From NCBI GenBank assembly GCA_029204225.1, contig CM055093.1, positions 4,246,056-4,310,055 on the forward strand: a stretch of 64,000 bases of DNA, in the 5' to 3' direction. The notes under the pieces are model-generated. The model saw only the letters and a list, made by a program, of their open reading frames with translations. It had not been told where the DNA came from and made no database searches. Source of the DNA: Diphasiastrum complanatum. Taxonomy: Eukaryota > Streptophyta > Lycopodiopsida > Lycopodiales > Lycopodiaceae. Made by a program: the position numbers and the translations under genes. Shown here in pieces: positions 33,591 through 45,640 of the stretch (position 1 is the first letter of the stretch; each line of letters begins with the position of its first letter).

Positions 33591-35242
33591 CCGACGAAGA
33601 AGAAACATTCGAACAGTGACAAATCGAACTCAGAAGATCGACAAGACAAAGAAGACCTCCAGAACGATACATTAACAACCTTTAATGGAGCGAAAAAACA
33701 GAGTTCGAATATTCCAGCTTCAGTGAAGAGTCAGCAGACAATGTCAGAAGAAATCGAATCAATGAGACAAAACGAGACATGGACACTAGAGCCACTGCCC
33801 GAAAATATTAAGATCGTCAACTGCAAATGGGTCTACAAAAGAAAAATCAAATCAGATGACATTGTCAGACGATACAAAGCAAGACTCGTCGCGAAAGGCT
33901 ACACACAAAGATACGACATCGATTACTTCCATATGTATTCACCAATGGTGAAAATGACAAGCATTTGACTACTCATTGCATACGCAACTCAATACAATCT
34001 GAAAATTCACCAGATTGATGTAAAGACAACCTTTCTCCACTGAGATCTAGAGGAAGAAATTTTTTTTAAACAACCTGAAGGATTTGAAGACCCGACAATC
34101 AACAATATGTTTGTCGGTTGCAACGATGTATTTATGGTCTGAAACAAGCATCACGATCTTGGTATAAGAAGATCGATAGTCTTCTGAAGTCTCTAGATTA
34201 CATTCCTGCACAACCAGATTGTAATGTCTATATAAAAAAAAGTAGGAAGAAATTTTGTGATTCTGACTATATTTATAGATGACTCCCTAATGATAGAAAA
34301 TTTCTTGATGCTAATCAAGAAAACGAAGAGTCCAATTTTTAAAAGTTATGAAATTACACATCTAGGAGAAGCAACAAGATGCCTTGGACTGAAAATTAGA
34401 AGAAATCGAATCAGAAGAGAAATACATCTGAGTCAAGCAGAGTACGTCCGGAAAGTGCTGAAGTAGTACCGAATGATAGACTGCAAAGAAAAAGCCACAC
34501 CAATGATAGCTGGAGCCAGACTAACGAAACATGATTGTCCAAATACAGATGAGGAGAGACAAAAAATAGAAGGTATACCCTACCAAAACCTAATTGGTAG
34601 TCTGGTGTACCTCACAATCTGTACCAGACCCGATTTGGCCTTCTCTGTCTATGCTTTAAGCCAATTCTTTTTGAACCTTGGCATGGCACATTGGCAAATG
34701 GCGAAACAAATTCTACAATATCTGAAGGGTACCCAAAACATGGGATTAACCTACAAAGCAGACAAAGAAGACAAAGGATTCAAGCTGCAATACTACAGTG
34801 ATGCAAGTTGGACGAGCTGCAAAGATGATAACAAGTCCATAATAGGAGTATGTTTGATTGCGTGCGGAGCAGCAATCAGTTGGATATGCAAGAAACAAAC
34901 CTTGGTGGCTCAATAATCATGCAAAGCTGAATATTTCACAGCTTCAAAGATGGCAAACGAGGTAATATGGTGGCAGATGATGTTGAAAGCAATTGGCATA
35001 CCACAAAGAGAACCATGCACGATGATGATGGATTCTCAAAGTGCCATATATATGTCCCAAGATCTTGTTTTCCATCAAAAGACAAAACATATACCTCTGA
35101 AGTACCATCATATTCGAGACTTGATCTCGAAAGGAGAGCAGCTCAAGGTTTAGTACATAAAATCTGAAGACATGATTGCAGATTTGCTTACGAAGCCGCT
35201 TGACAAATCACTCTTCGCAAGACAAAGAAAAGCAATTGGTTA
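33591..35242 (+). pseudogene. Copia pol remnant: reverse transcriptase and RNase H
   Basis: Several frames, broken by stops, cover the second half of copia pol: ESMRQNETWTLEPLP, CKWVYKRK, RYKARLVAKGY, IHQIDVKT, a catalytic FIDD box near 34269 (normally YVDD), then RCLGLKI, RPDLAFSVYALSQF, SDASW, C-x-A-E-Y and the closing MIADLLTKPLD. Gag, protease and integrase are missing. The left end abuts the right arm of the foldback at about 33590. At least eight stops or shifts show it is dead. Confidence 0.85.
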
Positions 35243-35263
35243 AATATACAAAGTTGCAAGTTT

Positions 35264-35895
35264 CAAGAGGGAGTGTCATAAATTGTGAACTCTTGCAACT
35301 TTGTCGCGAAGGTGACGAAGTGAAACAAAGCAAAACGAAGTGAAGGGCAAACATACCCTGAAGACCAAAAGAAAAGTATTTGAGATTCGTCCGATGACCA
35401 GGTGATGAAATACACTAGAGGAAGACATGAAATGAAAGAAAACAATTTGTGCTACCAACTGGCAGCTCGACGAGCGTGGTGTATTATACTTCACGCTCAA
35501 CTGAAAGAGCCATCGGTAACAGTGAATAACTGACTAGTTGATTAGCATTAACTTGTCTTGTAATTCTCTTATCAACTATCTTGTAAACTCCACACAGTGG
35601 AGATAATACGTATTTTTTATCAACACAAAAAGTAGACGATGTAGAGAACGAAAGGAATAGAAGAGAGTGGAGTTGTGCATGAAAGTTTGCCAATGAGCAG
35701 AACACAACGATTGAAGTGAGCATCAACGAGCGAGACACTGAATGACTCACTGGAAAACGTAAAACAGAATTACAGTCGTTCTCTTTTCCACCTCATTGTT
35801 CGCATCGTCTTCTCGATTGATTCTATTATGATCTGTGATCTGTAGTCGCTTGCTTAGGATCTTGAAAACAATAGAAACAAACCAAAATTCGCTAC
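35264..35895 (+). repeat. 3' LTR of the copia remnant
   Basis: A purine tract AAGAGGGAG ends just before TGTCATAAATTG at 35274, the usual PPT-LTR join. The right end is uncertain; a CTACA at about 35895 is one candidate. The matching 5' LTR is not in the window, as the left half of the element is gone. Confidence 0.6.
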
Positions 35896-36024
35896 ATCAA
35901 GTATACAATCATCATAATCTCTCTCTAGACTGCTTCCAGCAAGTGTGGGACAACTCATTGTACTCATCCATATCCACTTTGGATAAGATCTATCTAATTT
36001 GCCACATCATCCATTGGTAGTTAG

Positions 36025-36482
36025 TGTTGACCTTCTAGATTCCTACAATCTAGGAGACAACTCCTACAATTTAGGAGATTTGACATTCATCAAATAAAGT
36101 CTAAGTACAATGGATCTGAATATTACAAGTTTCATTTCACACGTGTGGCCAGGTCCTCACATGTGTGGATCCCCATAGATGTCAAACAAATTGCTTTTGC
36201 AAGGTGAAAATAGTTAGAATTAAAGTAGAATCATTGTGTTACTGTACTGTGAGTCCTATTAGTGGATAAGGATCAGTTGGCCTCACCACGAGGCAAGTCG
36301 ACGGGACACGCATCCCGCCAACGGCAACTGGGTCATGCATGGGTTGCCTGAGTGAACAACTATATGTACAGTGTAATTTCATTTTGAGAAATACAGTTGC
36401 TGTGTGAGCTTACTGTGGAGAGTGTTTTTTGTTTGTGTTAATGTGTAGCATGATCTGTGTTCCTGTGCAAAGAAAATTCTAA
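36025..36482 (+). repeat. 5' LTR of a second copia element (boundaries approximate)
   Basis: It starts TGTTGACCTTC and ends shortly before the primer-binding site. It contains CACACGTGTG at 36138 and a GC-rich block near 36290-36345. The right end is not a clean CA, so it is uncertain by about 15 bases. Confidence 0.55.
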
Positions 36483-36484
36483 GT

Positions 36485-36496
36485 TGGTATCAGAGC
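36485..36496 (+). other. Primer-binding site (initiator-Met tRNA)
   Basis: TGGTATCAGAGC, a perfect plant copia half-site, 1.3 kb before the gag start. Confidence 0.9.
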
Positions 36497-37777
36497 CGTA
36501 CAGGGAGTGTACGCAGTACAACATCATCGTTGAAGAGAGCTTCAGAAGAACTGTCTTCTGAGAGTTCGGGGTTTATGGCGAGTTGAAGACGGAAAGAGAA
36601 GCACTGGTGCACGGTTTCTTGTTTATAGAGGCTTGCCAAACTCAACAGAGGGATTAGTAGCCTGTGCATAGCATCAAACAGGGTAAAACTTGGTGAAAAT
36701 TTGACAATTTTGAAGCCAGTTAAAAATTGAAACCGGGTTTGGGGTTACGATTTTCTACACATAACTAGTGATTTCTTCGCTGTTTGTGCATCGTTTTGGA
36801 TGCCGTAAGGACAGGAAGGAAGCTAATTACATTGTCAACCAGCCATGGAGAGATTCTGAGGTTTGTGTCAGAGATTTGTCTCCAGATAGTTAACCTGGTA
36901 GATTTGCGGTAAAAGGTGAATAAAAAGCCACTTTGTCAAGCTGAGCTAAAATCACGGTTTCTCCACAGAATTTCATGATTGAACACTCTACAGATTTGGT
37001 ATCAGTAGGGCGACCCTGCTCCAGGCCTTAGATCGTGCTCAAATTGGTCCATAGGCAAGTTTGATCAAGCAACATGTAGCTTGGGGAGGCGCAACCGTAG
37101 ACAGGGAGGTCGCGGGTATGTTCGCGTGGAAGAGGAGTCCCCTCTTAGCGTTCTAAGGTGGGCCAGCGGCTGCAAAGAGTGAAGACAATGCATGGATCGT
37201 TGGATCGGTGTCCATCATGATCAACGATAGAGATCGAACCTCTAGCAATAAATTTGGACCATCGGATCCAAGAGAACCAGTGGATTGTTTTTGAAAGAGC
37301 ATTGAAGAGGGCCCTGAAGAATTGAAGTGCATTCTGGCCTTCAACTTCATTAAAAAATTTTAAAGTGAAAGTTGAGCTTGGTCCCTTCACAAGTGAAGAT
37401 TGAAGTTTCTTCAAGGTGAAGAAATAGTTCAAAAACAAAGAAAATCCTTATTTTTGGGTCCTTTGCCCATTTTGACCCAAACGAAGGGCACCCGAACTGT
37501 ACCTGCAAGTACGGTACAACAAAATAGAGTGAATGCAGCAGAGAAATTGTTTAGAGTGTGCCAGAAGTGATTTTACCATTCCACTGGGCACGTTGTTGGG
37601 AGTTGACGACTGAGTGCATTTCGGAAGGCGACGCCGATTTGGCTTTCAAATTGGTGGAAAAGCGGCAAGTGGCCTGGTAAGGGAAAAAGTGCAGGTCATT
37701 ATTTTCAACTTTTGACATCACTGTTGGCCTCGGCAAACTATTTTTAGCCTACGACAGAAGTTTCAAGTAGTTTTGCG

Positions 37778-38573
37778 ATGACAAACATGGGAGAGTCCAT
37801 TTTGAGTGAAAGTAGCAAATTGGACGGGATTTTCAACTATGCAGTGTGGAAATTCAAAATGAAAAACATATTGATGGAAAAAGACGTGTGGGAAGTCATC
37901 ACAGGTGATGAGAGAAGGCCGTCAAATGAAGCGGATATCAAAGTGTTCGACAAAAAGATGAGGAAAGATTTGACATTCATTAACTTGTCAGTGAAGGATC
38001 ATATCATTACCCACATTTGTGATGTTGTTACCCAGACAGGCATGGGATGTGCTAAAGGAGCAATTTGAGACGTCAAATCCGTCAAGAATCATGTTTTTGA
38101 AGTCAAAGCTGAATAGTGCCTGAATGGAACAAGGAGAGCACATTCAAACGTACATGACCGAGCATTCTATTGGTGAGCGCATACGTGATGTGGAGCTGGT
38201 GCACAATGCATTTTGCGGCATTGCAGAACACTATCAGATGTTTGTGAGAGGAATAGCATCAAGAGAAAGATTACCAACCTTTGACGAGCTCACAGGAATC
38301 TTGATGCAGGAAGAGCAACGACGAGAAATGGTGAAAGCTAGACGTCAAAATACTAACTATCAGGCACTTGCGACACGCCAAAAACAAGGCAAGGGCAAGG
38401 TCAAGAAGAAGTCTAAACAGCAATTTTCCAAGTCTCAGGAGGATGAGGGATCTTTCAGTAAGACTAAGAAGAAAGGCAAGTGCTTCCATTGTGGTAAAAA
38501 GGGCCATTGGAAGAGTGAATGTCCAAATTCCTGGTGGAACAAGGCAAGGGGAAAAAAAAAAACAAGCAGGTAA
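37778..38573 (+). pseudogene. Copia gag with zinc knuckle
   Basis: It starts MTNMGESILSESSKLDGIF, then YAVWKFKMKNILM, the typical gag N-terminus. A frameshift lies near 38040, and a TGA interrupts the second part before MEQGEHIQTYMTEHS. A perfect CCHC knuckle (CFHCGKKGHWKSEC) is at about 38485. The frame then runs into Lys-rich sequence and stops at 38573; pol is in another frame. The knuckle is intact, but the polyprotein cannot be made in one piece. Confidence 0.9.
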
Positions 38574-40500
38574 CCTTGTTGATGAGGGTGAAGGTAACAA
38601 GAATTGGTTCAGTAGCTTGAAAGTGTTGGATAATGGAACGTCCGTTTCACAAGCAAATGGTGAGGTGTGCAAGATCAAGGGGATAGGCACCGTTTCAATC
38701 CAACTACCTAATGGCAAAAGCAGGATGATCAGGGAGGTACTTTACGTACCAGGTTTGAAGAAAAATCTACTTTCTGTTGGAGTCATTACTGATCAAAAGT
38801 TGAAAGTAAAATTCGCCCATGATCGTTGCTTTGTGAAGAATGTGAACCAAAAGTTCAAAGTTATTGCAGATGGAGTAAGGGAGACCAATACAAAATTGTA
38901 CAGGTTGAATGCTACAATCAAGGGACAACATGGACTTGTATCGTCCATTCCATTGCAAACTGAGTTGTGGCATAAGAGGCTTGGTCACTTGAACTTGGGA
39001 AGCCTCAGTTTGATGAGAAAATTGGAAATGGTAACAGGATTTCCTGTCATAGAAGATTACTTGAAATTGATGTGTGAATCTTGTGTATATGGGAAGCAAC
39101 ATCGAGAGAAGTTCAATAAAGGGGGTGTTGCAAGAGCAAAGAACATCCTGGATTTAATCCACACATATTTATGCGGGCCTATGAGGACCATGTCCTTAGG
39201 TAAAGCTTTGTATTTCATGACCTTTATTGATAATATGTCATGTAAGACGTGGATCTACTTCTTGAAGAAGAAATTAAATGCATTTGACAACTTCAAGGGC
39301 TTCAAAGCATTGGTCGAAAATCAGACAGGTAGGAAGATCAAAGTCCTAAGATCAGATAGTGGATGTTAGTACAAGTCTAATGACATCAATGATCTTTGTG
39401 ATCAATGTGGGATTAAAAGACAATTTATGCAAGCTCATACTCCTGCTCTCAATGGTGTAACTGAGCGCAAGAATCGTATGATTGTGGAAAGTGCCAGATC
39501 TATGCTAGATGAGATGAAACTACCAAAAGATTTTTGGTCAGAAGCATGCAGTACAGCAATTTATCTTGAAAATAGAAGTCCTACCATTGCCATACCTAAG
39601 ATAACACCTGAGGAAGCATTCACGAAGAAGAAGCCAAAGGTGAACCACTTGTGGATCTTTGGATGTAAGGCCTTTGTACACATTCCTAAGGAAGAGAGAT
39701 GTAAACTTGATGTGCCGTGATGTTATCTTTGATGAATCCAAGATGTATGAAGACGAGGATGTTGAGAAGATAGACACATCCAGTGGGAAAGATGGTATAG
39801 TGAGGATACCACCTGATGATGATCCATTCATCGACCTTCCGAGTGATGAACATGAGGATACATCTCAAGATACTACTACTCAACCTCAAGAGACAGGTTG
39901 GAGAGGTAGGGACAAACCTTTTGGTGCAAGAAGTATTGAAGTTTCAGGTGACAAACGCAAGGAGAAGGATGTATCGTGGGATACATTTTCACCAGGAAGC
40001 CGATCACCTGACAAGAAGCTCCCTAAGTGGTTTGAGAGATTGTTGGAGAGCCGCGACATGGATGACTTTCCAGGATCATCTACCCAGGGAGAGCTACAAA
40101 GATCAACAAGAGAGAAGACTCAACTTGAAAGGTATGAAGCAAATTATGCTCTCGTATCTAGCATTATTCAAAGCAAAGAACCTTCGACTTATGGTGAAGC
40201 GAAGGATGATGACATTTGGGTCAAGGCCATGGGAGAGGAGATGGAGTCAATTGCTAAGCATAGCACATGGCACTTAGTAGAATCACCAGTTGGCAAGAAA
40301 CCCATTGGTTGCCAATGGGTATACAAGACTAAGTACCATGCAGATGGAAGTATAGCAAAGCACAAGGGAAGATTGGTGATCAAAGGGTATGCACAAAGTA
40401 AAGGCATCGACTATGAGGAGACCTTTGCGCCGGTATGTAAGTGGAATACTCTACATCTACTTGTTGCTTTAGCTTCTGTCGTGGTATACCAATTGTATTT
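38574..40500 (+). pseudogene. Copia pol: truncated protease, integrase and start of reverse transcriptase
   Basis: After NWFSSLKVLDNGT come the CKIKGIGTVSIQL and VLYVPGLKKNLLSVG blocks of the protease region, but the DSG active-site segment that should precede WFSS is missing. The integrase has a full HHCC pattern (LWHKRLGH...CESCVYGKQ). The first catalytic aspartate (D-L-C-G-P) is Y-L-C-G-P; the second block is RSDSG, followed by a TAG; the glutamate block NGVTERKNR is present. The reverse-transcriptase start KPIGCQWVYKTK and ETFAPVCKWNTL is followed by an abrupt end at about 40500, where a gypsy LTR begins. Confidence 0.88.
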
Positions 40501-40510
40501 GGTATAGTTT

Positions 40511-41694
40511 TGTAGTATTTAATGTCGAATCCCCAAGAGGATAGCTTCTTTATGGTATAATGTTGATATTGTTCTGACTTATTCGTATGATATAAAATGG
40601 AGAATTAGTCTGGTTGTCAAACAGACATTTGGGTTAAGTAACCAGTATTACTTAATGGATAAATGAATGTTTAAAATTGGAATATCAGTCTTCTCTTTCG
40701 AATCAAAGAATTGGCGTTCTACAAGAGAATTGTTATCAGAGTAGTACGAATGTACTCCACTCTATCTGATTAAGGTGTCGGCAAGAATTCGGATTGATTT
40801 TGATGTATTCGTTCATCAGTGATCAAAGTTAATCTTATTCTTGGATTAACAAAAGTTAAACAGTAGTCCTCAACAACTAGTGTTCTCCTCAGAGTTAAAT
40901 CTCTTGTATAATCTTCGAATATGTTAGAAACATATGTTCGGAGATATTCAGAATACAGATATCTTATCTCAATTCTTAAGACAGGGACTATCAATTCAGT
41001 TGTATACATACTTTTCTATCGATGACTGAGATAGACTTCTGATGATAAACGTTATTCGGGTATCGAACAAGTATTCGAGTGTCGAACAAATATTCGAATG
41101 AACGAATAAGTTAGTTTTAAGATAGTTCGTTAGAACACTTTTACGGATACACAGCATAGACTGTAATGTGCTTATGCAACTGTCTGACCAGAGATAGATT
41201 TATATAAGAAAGATTGTTAGAGTACTTCAGAAGATCTCTCACAAGTACATAAACTTTTATCTCTCAGCGAATACATAAACTATATCTCCTGGTGAGTAAG
41301 ACTGAATCGTGTCTTCTCTTTATCATCTTCAGAGCGAACAATCACGTCTTTATAAATTAGAGGCGTGTCGCTTTACTGAATAAGGTTAACCAATATATAT
41401 CTGACACGTATGTAGATTATACCGCAAAGATGTATCTAACCCTGAGTTTAGATTACTATAGTTAGAATTGTCGATTCGGATCGAGTCGTTTCATGTAAGT
41501 GTCTTTATTTAAGGGTTGTTGTAGATGTCGCTTCATTGCTGAGGACTTGTCCTTTATATGTGATATTTAGTATGTCGCAAAAAATATAGGCAGGTCCCAT
41601 CATTATAAATGTATCCAGCTCTTGTCTTCTTATGTGAATATATATTGCTTCATTCGGATGTATATTCGTTGTTTAATAAATACACATCTTCACA
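40511..41694 (-). repeat. 3' LTR of a minus-strand gypsy-type element
   Basis: On the minus strand the LTR begins TGTGAAGATGTG at 41694, directly after a purine tract, and can end ACTACA at 40511, giving 1184 bases with TG...CA ends. It is rich in TTCG motifs (TTCGAATGAACG). The left end joins the broken copia pol, so the element probably inserted there. No matching 5' LTR was found. Confidence 0.6.
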
Positions 41695-41707
41695 TATCCC
41701 CCTCCTC
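41695..41707 (-). other. Polypurine tract
   Basis: On the minus strand GAGGAGGGGGATA precedes the LTR start, a classical plus-strand primer. Confidence 0.85.
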
Positions 41708-41914
41708 AAATGTGAAACGTCCTCGTGAACAAACAGTATTCTTTTTGAGATTTGGTCGTTGATTAGAAAAGAATATATTCGGTTCGTTGATCAATTCGTC
41801 TTTAAAAGATATTTCTTCAATAGGAACTTTATTCGAATTGATGGTTATTGCCTTCAAGTATTTGAAAACATCAGATACAGCATCACATAGGTAAAGGATT
41901 TGGAAAAGAACTCT

Positions 41915-44568
41915 TTAGTCTTGATACATCTCGTCATATAATTGCTGAGCGAGGTCTAAATCCCTTTGACATTCGAGTAACAATAGTTTTTCTCGAGAAC
42001 GAGAGTATCTGCCAATAGCAAGATTTCCAAATTCTTCTAAATGTATCGGAAGAAGAGTGCCATCAAATAATTCTTGTACTAATTTGACATCTTCCTCCGA
42101 ATCGTTCCTTAATCTGATCTCTCGAAAGAATCGTGCTGAATGTTGTAAATAATTACACTTAATATACAAATTTTGTACAAAAAATAAGGTCTTTGCTGCA
42201 AATGTGCCGAACTGTCGATAAGAATATGTACAAAATAATTTATAAGCACGGGACTTCGTTCGATCCTGCAGATTGTGTTTGATTTCTGCAAAATATTCAG
42301 CAAAATTGCGCTCCCAGTCAATGTAGATCTCATATAGTTCAGGATACGCCATATTTATATTGATCAGCAAACCCGCATTGTCGAATGCTGCTATGTCCGC
42401 ACGCTCCGTTGGTTTGTACAGTTCGAATTGACAGTGTCGTCTCCAAAATTGTCGTTTTCGATCGTCGACCTCCAAAAATTGTAGTTCTTTGATTCGAATA
42501 TATTCTAAAGCATACATACAGGTTGATCCTATATACAATTCGACTGACCCGAATGGACAGACTTTAAACTTGCCCTGTAGGATTGCCCAGCATAAGCATC
42601 CTTTCTGCTCTATGTCTAACTGGTCCCATAACCAGAGAAATTCGTCCTTTTCCCACTCAATTTTCCAATCGTCGAAGGCAATGCCTACTGTGCCTGGTAG
42701 CATCAAATAATCGACATGCCATTGCAATTCGACGTTAAGGTGATGAGGCGTCCATTTCCAAAATTTCTTTGAAAAAACTTTGAAACGTTCAGCACATACC
42801 TTCGACTGATTTCTTTTTGTGCGCTTTGCCTTTGGTGGTACTTCTGTCGTTTCATGCGAATGAAGTGTAATCGCGAAGTTCTGATCATCGAGCTGCTGCT
42901 TGAAAGTTGTTACTTCTTTTTGCAGGTCTGATATTTGCACTAATGCCTGTGCATACTCCAAATGATCAGCAACTCCCGAACAAGTTGTTACAGATTTAAG
43001 TTCGGTTGACAGCTGTTCGATTGTGTCCAGAGCCTTTGTATATTCAGTATGTGCATCTGGGCCGGTACAACTTCCAATTGCCGACAACTCCTTCAGCTCT
43101 GCTAACTCCTCTTCGAGTAGAGCTTTGTCGTCTTCGAGGGGTTGCAGAAAATCGATGCGAAAATTTTCGAGCATCTGATCCTGAAGTGTATTCAGCTTCA
43201 TAGGATCAATATGTGCAGTGCCCGAAGTGCTGCATAGTTGTAAGGCAGTTTCTGCCTTTATTTTCTTCAGGGCAGATTCTTGAAGTGATATCTGCAACTT
43301 TTTATTAGCAGATTTGACCTTCTCATGCTCCATCTGCAAAGCATGAAAGAATTTCTGCACTTCTGCAGATTTGGCATCAATCGCCTTGTTTGTCGCTTTC
43401 AAAGAATCATTTTCGTGGGTCAACTGTTGAACTTGTCGACCCAATGATTGATTTCGCTCAAGCAACTTCACGTTGTCTGCTTCGAGCGTTTCGATTCGAG
43501 TCTTCGACTCGTCGATTTTCTCTTTCATCTCATCTGATGTTTTGAATAATTGCATCATTCCTCGTTGGATATTCATATCATACCTTCGAACTTCTTGTAT
43601 GATTTGTCTGGCCCCCTCAGAAAGATCACCCAACCCTTGATTCTGAAATGCATTAGGGTCTTCTTCTGATTCGATGGTGTCTTCATCCGCAGCTTTGCTT
43701 CTGTCCTGCCCCGGTTCTGTAATAATTTTGAGAGATGGTGGGCTCGGACTCTCCTGCGAATGAGCTTGTGCAGCACTGTCGTCCTACATAGGCTCAGTTT
43801 GTGAAGCTTCATATCTTACTGGTTCTGAGCCAGTGCTAGGCTCCTTTTGAGTTGCTTCCTCTGTGATTTCCATGGCTGTTGCTGCAATACTTGGAGTAGC
43901 TGACTGCAGAAGGCTTGAGAAATCCACCTTTGTTGTCGGAACCAGTCTGCCGACTAAGCTATTCTGCTCGGCTTCCGTTAGAATTCCAAGATATTCACAG
44001 AGTCGAGAGATATGAGCTCCGACTACTGTGAATTTTCTGTGCTTGACCCACCTTAGAAAAGCTTTGAAGGCAATCAGGCCGAAACAGACGGGATTTCCCT
44101 CAAGCGCATCTAGTAAGTAGCCAAAGTTCTGTACTGAAATAGTTGCATCAGCATCAGTGATGAACAGGACTTGATTGGCATACTTACAAAGCAGCTTCAG
44201 CTGAGTGTCCTTCGTCATCGAGATTTTGTATCCCTTGCTGGGGACATAGCAGTTTGCTAGTGGTATTTTGTTTCCTCCACAGCATCCTTGGAAGTTGAAT
44301 TACAGACTCCATCAGTCGGTAATCCAAGGGCTGTAGAGAAAATTCTTTCGTTGATCAAGCAGGCGGTGTTGCGCAGTTTGACCTTGAAATCAACATCAGT
44401 GACTTCATGAATAGAATTCACAAATTCTTCACTGACGTTGGTTAGCACAATAGAGGGGTTCACCTTCATGTTACCCAACCGGCAACGGTCCAACAAGGAC
44501 TGAATCGACGCCAGCCGAATAGAGGCGCGAACCTTCCATGATATGGCGCTGCTTGAACTCGTATCCAT
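41915..44568 (-). pseudogene. Extra ORF between integrase and 3' LTR, coiled-coil protein of about 880 residues
   Basis: The frame starts at 44568 (MDTSSSSAISWKVRASIRLA). It shifts by one base near 44260, where the new frame continues GNKIPLANCYVPSKGYKISM. It is interrupted by a single TAG at 43786 and runs to 41915. The N-terminal part, with FKVKLRNTACLINERIFSTA, has the feel of the putative plant transposon-protein domain carried by some Tat/Athila/Ogre gypsy elements. The middle (42880-43600) is a long coiled coil, and the C-terminal 280 residues are aromatic-rich and unrecognised. It is in sense with the integrase. With the stop and shift it is inactive as seen here. Confidence 0.65.
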
Positions 44569-44860
44569 ATTTGTCGGATGGTTGTGTGCAAGAATCGCAA
44601 TCGTAGAAGAGGAAAATGGATCGCAAGTAAACACAAAGGAAAATTTGAAAGTGTAAGAGTAAAAATTAGAAGGTAAGGGGTTTATGGTAACAAAGGATGG
44701 AAGAAGAGGATGGTGACGTGGCATAGTTGATTTGACAACTGTAAACCTATACTTAAGGCGGTATCTAACGAAATCTTCATGACGGCAGTGAAAGTTAACA
44801 TGATAAGTATCTTAAGACCGTTTGAATTTAAGAGAGTAATAAATGAGTAATTAAGTCGAT

Positions 44861-44990
44861 AAGTAAATAAATAAATAAACAAATAAAAATAAATAAATAG
44901 AATAAATAAATAAATAAATAAATAAATAAGTAATATAAATAAATAAATAAAAATAAAAATAAATAAATATTAATAAATACGCAAATAAGA
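44861..44990. repeat. (AAAT)n microsatellite
   Basis: Mostly AAATAAATAAAT with a few interruptions, between the extra ORF and the integrase end. Just right of it, GAATGAATGATCGGATGATATTCG-like units repeat two to three times (45030-45090). Confidence 0.9.
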
Positions 44991-45099
44991 CTCGAATAAT
45001 GTTCGGATGATAGTATTCGAAGGATGTTCGGGTGGTATTCGAATGAATGATCGGATGATATTCGAATGAATGATCGGATGATATTCGTTAAATAAAATA

Positions 45100-45330
45100 T
45101 TTCTTGAGTCTGGAGCCGTTAATACGTGTAGGTAGGAGTTCTCCTTCGAGTGACTCAAGTTGTACCGAACCATTCTCGAATACTTCGATTACTTTGTACG
45201 GTCCCAACCATTTCATATGAAGTTTTCCCGGAAACTTTTGGTGACGACTATCATAAACAAGGGCAAAGTCATTGGTCTTAAGATCATGTCTTGGATACTA
45301 CAGTTGGTTTGGTTTCGGTTGATGTGGCGT
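45100..45330 (-). pseudogene. Gypsy integrase C-terminal domain
   Basis: Minus-strand reading gives VYDSRHQKFPGKLHMKWLGP, then YKVIEVFENGSVQLESL and LPTRINGSRLKKYF. This is the GPY/F-type C-terminal module of Ty3-gypsy integrases (W-L-G-P-Y-x-V...G-x-x-x-L...L-P-x-R-I-N-G-x-R-L-K-x-Y). Everything between gag and this module is deleted. The intact last part leads straight to the spacer and the extra ORF. Confidence 0.85.
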
Positions 45331-45640
45331 TACTGCTACAGCTCCCTGTAAGGCCTTCAGTTTCTGGTCAAACTACGCCGTAAGTTGCTCCATCTGCTGT
45401 TTGTGTAATTTTGTCATTTGCTCCAACAGCAGTTCTGAGGATAGAGCAGATGTGGTTGATGATGATGATGCTAACGAGGGAGTAGGGCTGTGGGTGGATG
45501 GATATTCGTCGTCAGATCTCTCATCTTCTTCCTTGATGGCATCTTCCATAGCTTCTTGCAAAGTAGCGTACTGCTCCCGTCATTTCAGTTCTCTTCTGAT
45601 GCTTCGTGCTTCGCTATTACTCCTTTTGGTGATTTGTAAG
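45331..45640 (-). pseudogene. Gypsy gag fragment fused to integrase by internal deletion
   Basis: RREL, a stop, REQYATLQEAMEDAIKEED and DERSDDEYPS on the minus strand align with the gag of the gypsy element at 51.1-51.5 kb (IQRELHSNDEYTSLKQAM, DAIWEEDEG). TAG codons follow Q-L-T-A and N-Q-L. It is then joined directly to the integrase C-terminus, so protease, reverse transcriptase and RNase H are lost in one deletion. Confidence 0.75.

Noticed and set aside
31937-33649. Frames rich in FKDSNF or TRIFSKT repeats
   Set aside because: They are reading frames of the foldback arm repeats, not genes.
33601-33760. A new gene starting in the right arm of the foldback
   Set aside because: The sequence runs directly into the copia reverse-transcriptase linker, so it is pol.
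38271-39102. Long minus-strand frames over the copia pol
   Set aside because: They are shadows of the plus-strand gag-pol, which has clear knuckle and integrase motifs.
44249-44270. Programmed minus-one frameshift in the extra gypsy ORF (AAACAAA near the junction)
   Set aside because: The heptamer is not in the upstream reading frame in the X-XXY-YYZ register, so a simple indel is more likely.
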